NCBI GenBank assembly: GCA_002452315.1
Contig: DKFH01000053.1
Location: 647-10,234, forward strand
Reading direction: 5' to 3'
DNA length: 9,588 nt
Source: Anaerolineaceae bacterium UBA6801
GTDB lineage: Bacteria; Chloroflexota; Anaerolineae; Anaerolineales; Anaerolineaceae
Shown here piece after piece: positions 1 through 6,091 of this stretch (the first letter of the stretch is position 1; each line of letters opens with the position of its first letter). Both the position numbers and the translations under genes were made by a program. Below the pieces are notes generated by a model. The model worked only from the letters and a program-made list of their open reading frames with translations, searched no databases and was not told where the DNA came from.

Positions 1-170
1 GCCATGGTCTCACTTTCTATTTAATAAATCATACGATTGCCAAAGATTGCATTATACCATCACCAAAGCCGGTTAATTTTAACAAGTGGCGCGGTATTAA
101 CTGCCAATCTACCCCCTAAATCTTAGAAGGATGTAAAAATTTTTCAACACACTTACCGAAACATCCAATT

Positions 171-190
171 GGAGGTTAACATGGTATGAT
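171..190 (+). promoter_or_regulatory. Extended -10 promoter candidate, overlapping a ribosome-site/ATG/stop triplet
   Basis: Positions 182-190 read TGGTATGAT, an extended -10 element (TGn followed by a hexamer one base from TATAAT). No good -35 is seen at normal spacing. A start near 197 would give a leader of about 30 bases for the GTG at 227. The same stretch also reads as a strong ribosome site, GGAGG at 171-175, six bases... more exactly five bases before an ATG at 181, but that frame stops after two codons (ATG GTA TGA). The two readings compete; the promoter reading fits the downstream gene better. Confidence 0.4.
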
Positions 191-226
191 TTAACCGTTA
201 TCGCGTCAAAACGATCAAAGAAAACC

Positions 227-1168
227 GTGAAACACCTAAAACGTATTGGCTTCCTCATCTGCATAACCATCTTGTTGGGGGTAACCCATCGGTTCGGCGT
301 TGCCCAGGTCCAACCGGACATTCGTCTGGATACAGTTGTCGTGCATTTGCTGCCTGAATACACTCACCCAACGGTATTGGTGATCTACGAGATTGATTTA
401 GATGATGCGCTCCCGCTGCCGCAGGTGCTAAATTTCAACCTCCCGGCTGAGGCGGAAATTCTCACAGTGATTAGCTATTCGTCAGAAAATCGCCCTATTG
501 AGCTGGTTTATCAGGAAGAACGCATTCGAGGGTGGAAAGACCTTCAATTTAGCTCGACATCGCATCGCATCCGCATAGAGTACGTTGATCCTAACCTGGT
601 CAGGGAACACAATAACCGATCCTATGACTTTCTTTGGCTCTCCCTTTACCCGGTAGGGAGCTTCACAATTAATGTTCGTCAACCTAATGGGGCCAGCGGG
701 ATTATCAGCCAGCCTGCTTTAGAACGCTTAGATCAAACCCCAGAGGACCAGCCGGTATTTACATCGAATCTCGGGGAAATATCTGCGGGCGAACTGTTCA
801 CATTCTCGTTGTCCTATTCAAAAGATCCCGGTGACCCTGCCTACCCGGCGCTGCCAGTTCATCCAGCCAGACCGCTCAATGAAAACGCGCTCGGCAGAAC
901 GCCATCGCCCATCAGTGTGATCCTGTGGATGCTGTTGGCCAGTGTGGTGATTATTGTCCTCGTCCTCTTTTATTATTTACGATACCGAATGAAAGAAGCG
1001 GATAAATTTACCTATATCGGCCAGGGCGTGGGGATCATGAACCCAGAACGACAGGTGCTTTACTGCCAGGAATGCGGGATGCGTACCCAGACAGGGGACA
1101 GTTATTGCAGTAAATGCGGTACTGAACTGCGCAAACCAACTGCCTTTGAACAACCACCGGGGGGATAG
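227..1168 (+). CDS. Exported single-pass membrane protein with C-terminal cytoplasmic zinc ribbon, function unknown
   Basis: I do not recognise a named family. The 313-residue product starts with a basic n-region and hydrophobic core (residues about 1-26, possible cleavage after GVA), which looks like a signal peptide. Residues about 27-225 form a beta-rich extracytoplasmic region without cysteines. One membrane segment lies at about 229-251, followed by basic residues (LRYR), so the tail should be cytoplasmic. The tail has a CxxC...CxxC zinc ribbon with cysteines 280, 283, 294 and 297 and ends in a Pro/Gly-rich stub. The layout suggests a protein sensing or anchoring something outside with a small metal-bound domain inside, but this is inference. 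The start is GTG; no other start codon occurs in frame between the upstream stop at 134 and this codon, and its ribosome site is weak. The gene converges on the lipoprotein gene with 36 bases between stops and no clear terminator there. Confidence 0.8.
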   Translation: MKHLKRIGFLICITILLGVTHRFGVAQVQPDIRLDTVVVHLLPEYTHPTVLVIYEIDLDDALPLPQVLNFNLPAEAEILTVISYSSENRPIELVYQEERIRGWKDLQFSSTSHRIRIEYVDPNLVREHNNRSYDFLWLSLYPVGSFTINVRQPNGASGIISQPALERLDQTPEDQPVFTSNLGEISAGELFTFSLSYSKDPGDPAYPALPVHPARPLNENALGRTPSPISVILWMLLASVVIIVLVLFYYLRYRMKEADKFTYIGQGVGIMNPERQVLYCQECGMRTQTGDSYCSKCGTELRKPTAFEQPPGG

Positions 1169-1204
1169 CTGTCGCCTTGTGCGCTGTTTTAATTAATAAA
1201 GTTT

Positions 1205-2467
1205 TCAGGGTAGCAGCAATGCCCAATTCTCGCCGCCATCATCGGTCCGATAAAGCTTGAGGGATTCCAAAGATTGGTCTTCTGGCGTGGTCAGTACCCA
1301 ACCTGTCTGGCTGTCGAGGAAATCTACTTTGAGAAAAAACTCTCCCGGAGCAATGCCCATTGTGGAGACCGCTGACCAGGTGCCCCCGCCGTCCGTTGAG
1401 TGGAAAAGCCCGGCCTCTGCCACCAGCCAGCCTTCATCAGCGCTAACAAAATCAATTGCACCTCCATGTTCAACAGCCCCGCGATAGGCCCACGTTTCAC
1501 CGAAATCCTCACTGCGGTAGACCAGCAGGTAAATGTCTCCTGCAGGTGGATATGCCCTGACAGGCAAATATACCCAATCCGGGGCAACCATCACCGGCTG
1601 CCAAATATCAAGCATGCTACCGGCAAAATCAGACGGCAGCGCAATATCCGTCTCTTTGATCCAGGTTAAGCCGCCATCCTGGGTGTAATAAAGATAAAAA
1701 TGATCATCCATGGGGATTGCACCGGCAATCCAGCCGTATTCAACATCGCGGAATGTGATGCCATTCTTTGAGCCACCATTGGGCAGTGACCTGGTTTCAC
1801 CCGGCTCGTGGGTAAAGGTCATTGTCCAGGTTGTCCCTCCATCATCCGTGCGGTAAATCGCCACATAATGAGAACCGGCACCAGCGCCCAACCCGACCAA
1901 TGCATAACCGCTTTCCTGGTCAAGAAAATAGAAAGTGGCCTGCTCAAAGGGCGGCACAGTGATCTCCCAGCTTTGCCCACCAGCCTGGGTGTGATACAGC
2001 GTTGCCTGCCCCAGGGTGTAGGGCATGAACCAGGCCGTGTCCTGATCTAAAAAGAAGGGGCGGATGGCCAATGAGGTAAGCCCTTCTGGGAGGGGATCAA
2101 GGTCAGCAGGGGTGGTATTCAACCAGGTTTGTCCCCCATCTGTGGTGATCAACACCTGGTTTTGGTCGCGGGTCACCGCCCAGCCGCGGGAGGGCGTGTA
2201 GAAACGAAATTCGATGATCTCCACATTTTCCATAACAGGCAGTTGAGCCAATGATGTCTCCGTGTCGGTGATCACCGGTGCCGGGGTGGGCGCATCTGTT
2301 TGCGTGGGTAGCTCAGGCGCTTCCTGTGTTGGGAGGGGCAGTTCATCTACAGGCGGCAAGGTATCTTCACCAGGGACTGGCGCGATACTTGAGGGAAGGC
2401 GGCAGGCGAGCAGCAAAAACGCTAACCAAAGCAACCAAATAAATGACATCTTCTTTTTTGTTACCAA
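1205..2467 (-). CDS. Asp-box (BNR/YCF48-like) beta-propeller lipoprotein
   Basis: A 420-residue surface lipoprotein. A lysine-rich n-region and hydrophobic stretch lead to a lipobox ending LLLAC, with the lipidated cysteine at residue 22. Residues about 23-75 are a Pro/Thr/Glu-rich tether. The rest carries seven Asp-box motifs of the S/TxDxGxTW type (for example TTDGGQTW, TDDGGTTW, TQDGGLTW, STDGGGTW, TDDGGENW), several preceded by a GW/GY strand as in the YCF48/photosystem II assembly-factor-like and sialidase-like families. Seven repeats fit a seven-bladed propeller. The catalytic residues of sialidases are not evident, so binding or scaffolding is likelier than hydrolysis; the ligand is unknown. 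Start choice: GGAGG lies at 2478-2474 on this strand and serves the TTG at 2467; a longer reading from TTG 2479 would place the start on top of that ribosome site. An ATG at 2449 is another option but is far from it. Confidence 0.82.
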   Translation of the reverse strand: MVTKKKMSFIWLLWLAFLLLACRLPSSIAPVPGEDTLPPVDELPLPTQEAPELPTQTDAPTPAPVITDTETSLAQLPVMENVEIIEFRFYTPSRGWAVTRDQNQVLITTDGGQTWLNTTPADLDPLPEGLTSLAIRPFFLDQDTAWFMPYTLGQATLYHTQAGGQSWEITVPPFEQATFYFLDQESGYALVGLGAGAGSHYVAIYRTDDGGTTWTMTFTHEPGETRSLPNGGSKNGITFRDVEYGWIAGAIPMDDHFYLYYTQDGGLTWIKETDIALPSDFAGSMLDIWQPVMVAPDWVYLPVRAYPPAGDIYLLVYRSEDFGETWAYRGAVEHGGAIDFVSADEGWLVAEAGLFHSTDGGGTWSAVSTMGIAPGEFFLKVDFLDSQTGWVLTTPEDQSLESLKLYRTDDGGENWALLLP

Positions 2468-2638
2468 CTTAACCTCCAACGGGGAACACCGAATTTAGAT
2501 AATCAACAATTTCATCTCTTGGGCTGATTTCCAATGGATGATTACATGCCGGGTGGGGGATATGAGGGCCACTCTATGCTTGAACAAGTGAGATTAAGGG
2601 CATGAAATGACCATCTACAATAAAATAAGGCTAACTTC

Positions 2639-2644
2639 ATTATA
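2639..2644 (-). promoter_or_regulatory. Possible -10 box for the lipoprotein gene
   Basis: The minus strand reads TATAAT here, a perfect -10 hexamer, but I see no acceptable -35 about 17 bases upstream. It would give a 5' leader of about 165 bases to the TTG at 2467. It sits close to, and divergent from, the kinase promoter at 2662-2691. Weakly supported. Confidence 0.25.
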
Positions 2645-2661
2645 CAGGTGAAAGCTGTAAG

Positions 2662-2691
2662 TTGCGTATAAGTTTCATCCATGGTTATAAT
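2662..2691 (+). promoter_or_regulatory. Sigma-70-type promoter of the nucleoside kinase gene
   Basis: A perfect TATAAT at 2686-2691 is preceded, after an 18-base spacer, by TTGCGT at 2662-2667, which keeps the TTG of the -35 consensus. Transcription would begin near 2698, about 48 bases before the ATG at 2746. It is the only good -10 element on this strand between the two divergent genes. Confidence 0.6.
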
Positions 2692-2697
2692 ACTTAA

Positions 2698-2713
2698 AAG
2701 CAAATCATTGCTT
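2698..2713 (+). other. Small hairpin at the predicted 5' end of the kinase mRNA
   Basis: AAGCAA and TTGCTT form a perfect six-pair stem around a four-base loop (ATCA). It starts at the predicted transcription start, so it could protect the mRNA 5' end. The stem is AT-rich and may simply be chance. Confidence 0.3.
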
Positions 2714-2745
2714 GTGATGCTCATCAGTGGACAAAGGGAGTGACC

Positions 2746-4086
2746 ATGTGCAAAATTAATGCCGTCGTAAAGCGTGATGGTTCCACAGTTGAATTCACAC
2801 CGCAACGTATCACCAACGCCATTTACCGGGCGGCGGTGGCAGTCGGCGGACGGGACAAGCGCACCGCCGAGGCGTTGACCGAAAAAGTGTGCCGCCTCTT
2901 GGAGGCGCAAACCCCGGCCGGTGAAATCCCCACGGTTGAACAGATCCAGGATTTGGTCGAAAAAGTCCTGATCGAAGAGGGCCATGCCAAAGTTGCCAAG
3001 GCCTACATCCTCTACCGGGCTGAACGCGCCAAGCTACGAGAACAGCGCGCCAAACGCCGGGCGGAGCCTTCCGGCAATATCCCCTGGCATAAGCTATGGC
3101 GCATTCTTGATTGGGCGGTGGATCATGGCCTGCACACTGTCGAAAGCCTCAACAAGCGCATCCGCAAGGGGGAGCTTTCCGAGATTGTGGGCGCTTCGGA
3201 AGCCTTCTACCAGGAAGATGTAGAAAACGCTGCCAACCTGGTCGCCGAGCGCAAAAAAGAGCTGCGCATGGTGATCATTGCCGGGCCATCCTCCTCCGGC
3301 AAAACCACTACCACCATCAAATTAGGCGAACGCCTGTCCCGCATGGGCATGCGCCTGGTCACGTTGAATGTGGATAACTATTTTTACGACCTGGCCATGC
3401 ATCCCAAGGACGAGTTTGGCGATTACGATTTTGAAACGCCCCAGGCGCTCGACCTTGCCTTGATCAACGAGCACCTGGCCCGCCTGTTTGACGGTGAGGA
3501 GGTGAAGATTCCCTTTTACGATTTCAAGACCGGCACCCGCCACCTGGCGCAAACCCCGATGAAACTGGCGCCTAACGAGGTGATCCTGATCGACAGCCTG
3601 CACGGGCTTTACCCGGCCATGACAGCCGATATCCCTGCCGAAAAGAAATTCCGCCTGTATCTTGAGCCGCTCCTCCAGTTAAAGGATCCAGAGGGCCAGT
3701 ATGTGCGCTGGACGGATATCCGTCTGATCCGGCGCATGCTGCGGGATGCCTCACACCGTGCTTACGACCCGACCAAGACCCTGCTGCACTGGCATTACGT
3801 CCGGGCCAGCGAGCTGCGCAACATCATCCCCTATATAAACACCACCGATTACATCGTTAACAGCGCCATGCCGTACGAGATGCCGATGTACAAAGCCAAG
3901 CTGTTCAATGATTTTGCCCGCTGGACGGAAGAATACACCGATGACCCGTTGCGCACCGATGCGCATGAGCGCGCCAGTCGCATTTACCGCCTGATGCAGA
4001 GCCTGGCGCCCATCGAAGATGATTCGATCGTCCCTGAGAACTCGGTGATCCGGGAGTTCATCGGCGGCAGCATTTACGAGTATTGA
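2746..4086 (+). CDS. ATP-cone nucleoside kinase (uridine kinase/phosphoribulokinase-like P-loop family)
   Basis: A 446-residue cytosolic protein in two parts. Residues about 1-95 match an ATP-cone (begins near VVKRDGSTVEFTPQRI and runs through helices ending with AYILYRAERAK), the ATP/dATP-sensing module of NrdR, ribonucleotide reductases and some archaeal kinases. After a helical linker, residues about 175-410 form a uridine-kinase-like P-loop domain: Walker A GPSSSGKT at 180-187, then VDNYFYD, the PFYDFKTGTR segment typical of uridine kinases, a VILIDSLHG strand, and a RNIIPY...VNSAMPYE C-terminal signature of the long bacterial nucleoside kinases that usually carry an N-terminal TGS domain. 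Likely reaction: ATP-dependent phosphorylation of uridine/cytidine to the monophosphate; the substrate is inferred from family and from the pyr genes downstream. The ATG at 2746 is preferred over GTG 2740 because AAGGGAG (2734-2740) lies five bases before it and overlaps the GTG. Confidence 0.8.
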   Translation: MCKINAVVKRDGSTVEFTPQRITNAIYRAAVAVGGRDKRTAEALTEKVCRLLEAQTPAGEIPTVEQIQDLVEKVLIEEGHAKVAKAYILYRAERAKLREQRAKRRAEPSGNIPWHKLWRILDWAVDHGLHTVESLNKRIRKGELSEIVGASEAFYQEDVENAANLVAERKKELRMVIIAGPSSSGKTTTTIKLGERLSRMGMRLVTLNVDNYFYDLAMHPKDEFGDYDFETPQALDLALINEHLARLFDGEEVKIPFYDFKTGTRHLAQTPMKLAPNEVILIDSLHGLYPAMTADIPAEKKFRLYLEPLLQLKDPEGQYVRWTDIRLIRRMLRDASHRAYDPTKTLLHWHYVRASELRNIIPYINTTDYIVNSAMPYEMPMYKAKLFNDFARWTEEYTDDPLRTDAHERASRIYRLMQSLAPIEDDSIVPENSVIREFIGGSIYEY

Positions 4087-4087
4087 C

Positions 4088-4120
4088 CAGGGCATCGACC
4101 CTGAGCGTAACATGCAGGGT
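4088..4120 (+). other. Two mutually exclusive short hairpins after the kinase stop
   Basis: CAGGG (4088-4092) can pair with CCCTG (4099-4103), and ACCCTG (4098-4103) can instead pair with CAGGGT (4115-4120). Neither is followed by a T-run, so neither is a standard intrinsic terminator. The remaining bases to about 4266 are AT-rich; I see no gene, promoter or repeat in them, although the left part of the insertion sequence may begin here. Confidence 0.25.
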
Positions 4121-4266
4121 GGGTTGGCCAAATGCGTCTTAAAATTTATTGAATTGTCTCCCATCAATGATTTAGAACAATATTTTAAGTGGTAAAGTAA
4201 ATTTAGACACAAAAAAGGCCAAAAATAAGGTGGTACATCACCCAAGGGAAAACGATACACACCTAA

Positions 4267-4765
4267 GATGAGATATTTGAACTTCTGTGTATTGCCCGGA
4301 TAGTAGAACCCACATCAAAACTCGACAGTCTGAGAGTTTTGGCAGATCTGGGAGTAAGCCAAATAGATCAGAACAAGCTGTACCGTTGTTTGGCGAAAGC
4401 TTCATCCTTAAATTATCGGAAACAGATCAGCCAAGCCTGTTTTGATCATGTCCAAAAACATGGGCTTTCCCTGCTGTTGTACGATGTCACGACATTGTAT
4501 TTTCAGGTTAACGAAGCAGATGAATATCGAAAGCTAGGGCTGAGTAAGGAACGCCGATTGGAACCCCAGATCAATTGTTTTGGCAGCTTTGGCAATCAGC
4601 AGAAGAATTGAGTATCAGACCGGTATCAGTATCAAGCAGTTTGTAAAATTGCTTCGTCCAATCCATTCAGGCATTGTAACCATCAATGGAAAAGAGATAT
4701 TGGCTGAACCGGAACTTCCAGAATCCGTGAAAGAATTACTAATTCGCCTATCTTCAGGACACTAA
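4267..4765 (+). pseudogene. Remnant of an IS1634-type transposase with a large internal deletion
   Basis: Two pieces of one transposase are recognisable. From 4267 the frame reads through DEIFELLCIARIVEPTSKLD to YDVTTLYF, which contains the first catalytic Asp of the DDE domain, and on to SKERRLEPQI (about 4570). The C-terminal piece is in the next frame (about 4574-4762, with LAISRRIEYQTG, a KQFVKLLRP segment and NGKEILAEPE) and ends at TAA 4763-4765. Intact members of this family are roughly 450-600 residues; here only about 165 codons remain, so the central DDE region with the other two catalytic acidic residues is gone. The left part lacks a start codon (stop at 4264) and the extreme N-terminus is missing. 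I found no terminal inverted repeats or target-site duplication. The piece is AT-richer than the genes on either side, consistent with old acquired DNA. It cannot encode an active enzyme. Confidence 0.85.
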
Positions 4766-4812
4766 TTTGAGAAACTCAGGTGACTTGTTTTTCAACACTC
4801 TCCCCTTATCCC

Positions 4813-4840
4813 TTGACAGAACACCAAAAATGCTTAGAAT
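4813..4840 (+). promoter_or_regulatory. Strong sigma-70-type promoter of the pyrCBFE operon
   Basis: A perfect -35 TTGACA (4813-4818), a 16-base spacer and TAGAAT (4835-4840, one mismatch from TATAAT). Transcription should begin near A4847, giving a leader of about 128 bases before the pyrC ATG. It lies just 48 bases past the transposase remnant. No nearer promoter fits between the leader terminator and pyrC, so operon transcripts from here must cross that terminator. Confidence 0.75.
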
Positions 4841-4852
4841 TGTCCCAGTGCT

Positions 4853-4993
4853 ATGCGATTAACCATCCTACCGTATTCCGTCACTGAACAACTCGCCACG
4901 CCCCTCGTGGCCTTTATTTTGCCTTTTCATGAGAGCCTTTACCGGCTCTCTTTTTTTATGTCCGGAGGCCCCTCATGCGCATCCACGGCTTGA
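4853..4993 (+). CDS. Putative leader peptide of the pyr operon (46 codons, spans the attenuator)
   Basis: An ATG about six bases after the predicted transcription start opens a 46-codon frame that ends with TGA at 4991-4993. It runs through the pause-like hairpin (codons 15-20), the U-rich tract (codons 21-25 rich in UUU/UUG), the terminator stem and its T-run, and overlaps the pyrC start (4975) by 19 bases in a different frame. The product would be a hydrophobic, Phe/Leu/Pro-rich peptide with no family. Its layout parallels the 44-codon pyrBI leader peptide of Escherichia coli, whose translation prevents the terminator from forming. Weak points: there is no ribosome site, so it would have to be initiated as a nearly leaderless mRNA, and an open frame of this length can occur by chance. 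Confidence 0.4.
   Translation: MRLTILPYSVTEQLATPLVAFILPFHESLYRLSFFMSGGPSCASTA
4895..4927 (+). promoter_or_regulatory. Leader hairpin followed by U-rich tract, candidate RNA polymerase pause site
   Basis: GCCACG (4895-4900) and CGTGGC (4906-4911) form a perfect six-pair GC-rich stem with a CCCCT loop. It is followed by CTTTATTTTG and then CCTTTT (to 4927). The interrupted U-tract makes it a poor terminator but a plausible pause that responds to UTP level, located just before the true terminator stem. The motif CCTTT occurs three times between 4911 and 4940. Confidence 0.55.
4931..4957 (+). terminator. Intrinsic terminator in the pyrC leader (attenuator)
   Basis: GAGAGCC (4931-4937) and GGCTCTC (4944-4950) form a perfect seven-pair stem with a six-base loop (TTTACC), followed immediately by seven T (4951-4957). 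This is a textbook rho-independent terminator. It lies after the operon promoter and ends 17 bases before the pyrC ATG, just upstream of its ribosome site, so it should act as an attenuator instead of ending an upstream gene only. Confidence 0.85.
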
Positions 4994-6021
4994 TTGACCC
5001 CCACGTGCACATGCGTGAACCCGGCGCGACCCACAAGGAGGATTGGGCCAGCGGGACCGCGGCAGCCCTGGGGGGAGGCTTCACCCAGGTGCTGGCCATG
5101 CCCAATACCGATCCGCCGGTGGTCGATCGGACCTCATTGGATCAAGCCCTTAAACTGGCATCGCTGGGCGCCCGCTGCGATTACGCGCTTTACCTGGGAG
5201 CTGGCCCCGATAACCTGTCGCTGACCGCTGAGCTGGCTGAAGGTACTGCGGGTTTAAAGCTCTACCTGGATCAGACCTACGGGCCTTTACGTCTGGACGA
5301 GATGTCCCTCTGGCAGGCACACTTCACAGCCTGGCCAAAAACCCGTCACCTGGTCGCCCATGCGGAAGGACGCACCCTGGCGGCGGCGATCCTGGTGGCG
5401 GCGCTAACCGACCGGCCGCTGCACCTGGCCCATGTGGCCACCCGCGAGGAGATCCTGTTGGTGCGGGCGGCTAAGGAACAGGGGCTTAAGGTCACCTGCG
5501 AGGTCACGCCGCATCACCTGTTCCTGACCAGGGATGATCTGCCGGGCGGTCGGGGCGAGGTGCGGCCGCAGCTGGGGTCACGGGCGGATGTTGATGCCCT
5601 ATGGGCGAACCTGGACGTGATCGATTGCTTTGCCACCGACCACGCCCCGCACACCGCCGCTGAGAAGGCCAGCGCAAACCCGCCCCCGGGCTTCCCGGGG
5701 TTGGAGACAGCCTTGCCGTTGCTGCTAACCGCCGTGCACGCAGGGCGCCTGACGCTGGATGATGTGCTCACCCGCATGGATACAAATGTCCGGCGCATCT
5801 TTAACCTCCCCGCCCAGCCGGCGACCTGGGTTGAGCTGGACCTGGACAAAGTCCATACCCTCACAGCCCAGGGGATGCACAGCAAAGCGGGCTGGACGCC
5901 TTTTGAAGGCTGGCAAGTGCGCGGTGCTGTGCAAAAGGTGGTGCTGCGCGGCCAGACGGTTTTTAAGGACGGCCAGGTGCTGGCCCCACCGAGATTTGGT
6001 CAGAACATCAGAGCGCGATAA
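4975..6021 (+). CDS. pyrC: Dihydroorotase, CAD-like compact type
   Basis: Zinc amidohydrolase that cyclises N-carbamoyl-L-aspartate to dihydroorotate, the third step of UMP synthesis. The 348-residue protein shows all expected active-site residues: HVH (H10, H12) in DPHVHMREPGATHKED, the lysine expected to be carboxylated (K95 in GLKLYLD), metal-ligand histidines H129 (VAHAEG) and H153 (LAHVAT), and the catalytic Asp D222 in ATDHAPH. It begins almost at the HxH strand and lacks the N-terminal beta-domain of the longer bacterial enzymes, so it resembles the dihydroorotase domain of eukaryotic CAD. The start is firm: GGAGG at 4964-4968 lies six bases before the ATG, and a stop at 4930 closes the frame upstream. 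First gene of the operon, 70 bases before pyrB; expression is probably controlled by the leader attenuator. Confidence 0.95.
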   Translation: MRIHGLIDPHVHMREPGATHKEDWASGTAAALGGGFTQVLAMPNTDPPVVDRTSLDQALKLASLGARCDYALYLGAGPDNLSLTAELAEGTAGLKLYLDQTYGPLRLDEMSLWQAHFTAWPKTRHLVAHAEGRTLAAAILVAALTDRPLHLAHVATREEILLVRAAKEQGLKVTCEVTPHHLFLTRDDLPGGRGEVRPQLGSRADVDALWANLDVIDCFATDHAPHTAAEKASANPPPGFPGLETALPLLLTAVHAGRLTLDDVLTRMDTNVRRIFNLPAQPATWVELDLDKVHTLTAQGMHSKAGWTPFEGWQVRGAVQKVVLRGQTVFKDGQVLAPPRFGQNIRAR

Positions 6022-6029
6022 CGATTCGA

Positions 6030-6051
6030 GGGCAGACACGGAGGTCTGCCC
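6030..6051 (+). repeat. Palindromic hairpin between pyrC and pyrB, possibly a dispersed REP-like element
   Basis: GGGCAGAC (6030-6037) and GTCTGCCC (6044-6051) form a perfect eight-pair stem with a six-base loop ACGGAG, followed by CTACCG. No T-run follows, so it is not a standard terminator. Compact GC-rich palindromes with flanking CCTAC are the kind found as dispersed intergenic repeats in several bacterial groups; only one copy is present in this window, so the repeat status is inference. In the mRNA it could mark a processing or stability boundary between pyrC and pyrB. Confidence 0.55.
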
Positions 6052-6091
6052 CTACCGATCATTAATAATTATTCTAAATTAGGAGAAAAAT

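Noticed and set aside
37..58. Promoter from TTGCCA and the TATACC-like box
   Set aside because: The spacer is only about 10 bases and the -10 match is poor.
1169..1204. Bidirectional terminator between the convergent genes
   Set aside because: The AT-rich gap has T and A runs but no convincing stem.
4088..4120. Terminator or riboswitch after the kinase gene
   Set aside because: The short alternative stems lack a T-run and any known ligand-binding core; listed only as weak hairpins.
3751..4260. Long minus-strand open frame opposite the kinase gene
   Set aside because: It mirrors the codon pattern of the kinase, has no ribosome site or recognisable motif, and the plus-strand protein carries clear family signatures.
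4847..4974. PyrR-dependent attenuator (Bacillus type) in the pyrC leader
   Set aside because: No sequence resembling the conserved PyrR-binding loop and no upstream antiterminator strand for the terminator stem were found.
5514..6039. Minus-strand open frames opposite the end of pyrC
   Set aside because: Shadow frames of a GC-rich gene; no start signal and no protein-like features.
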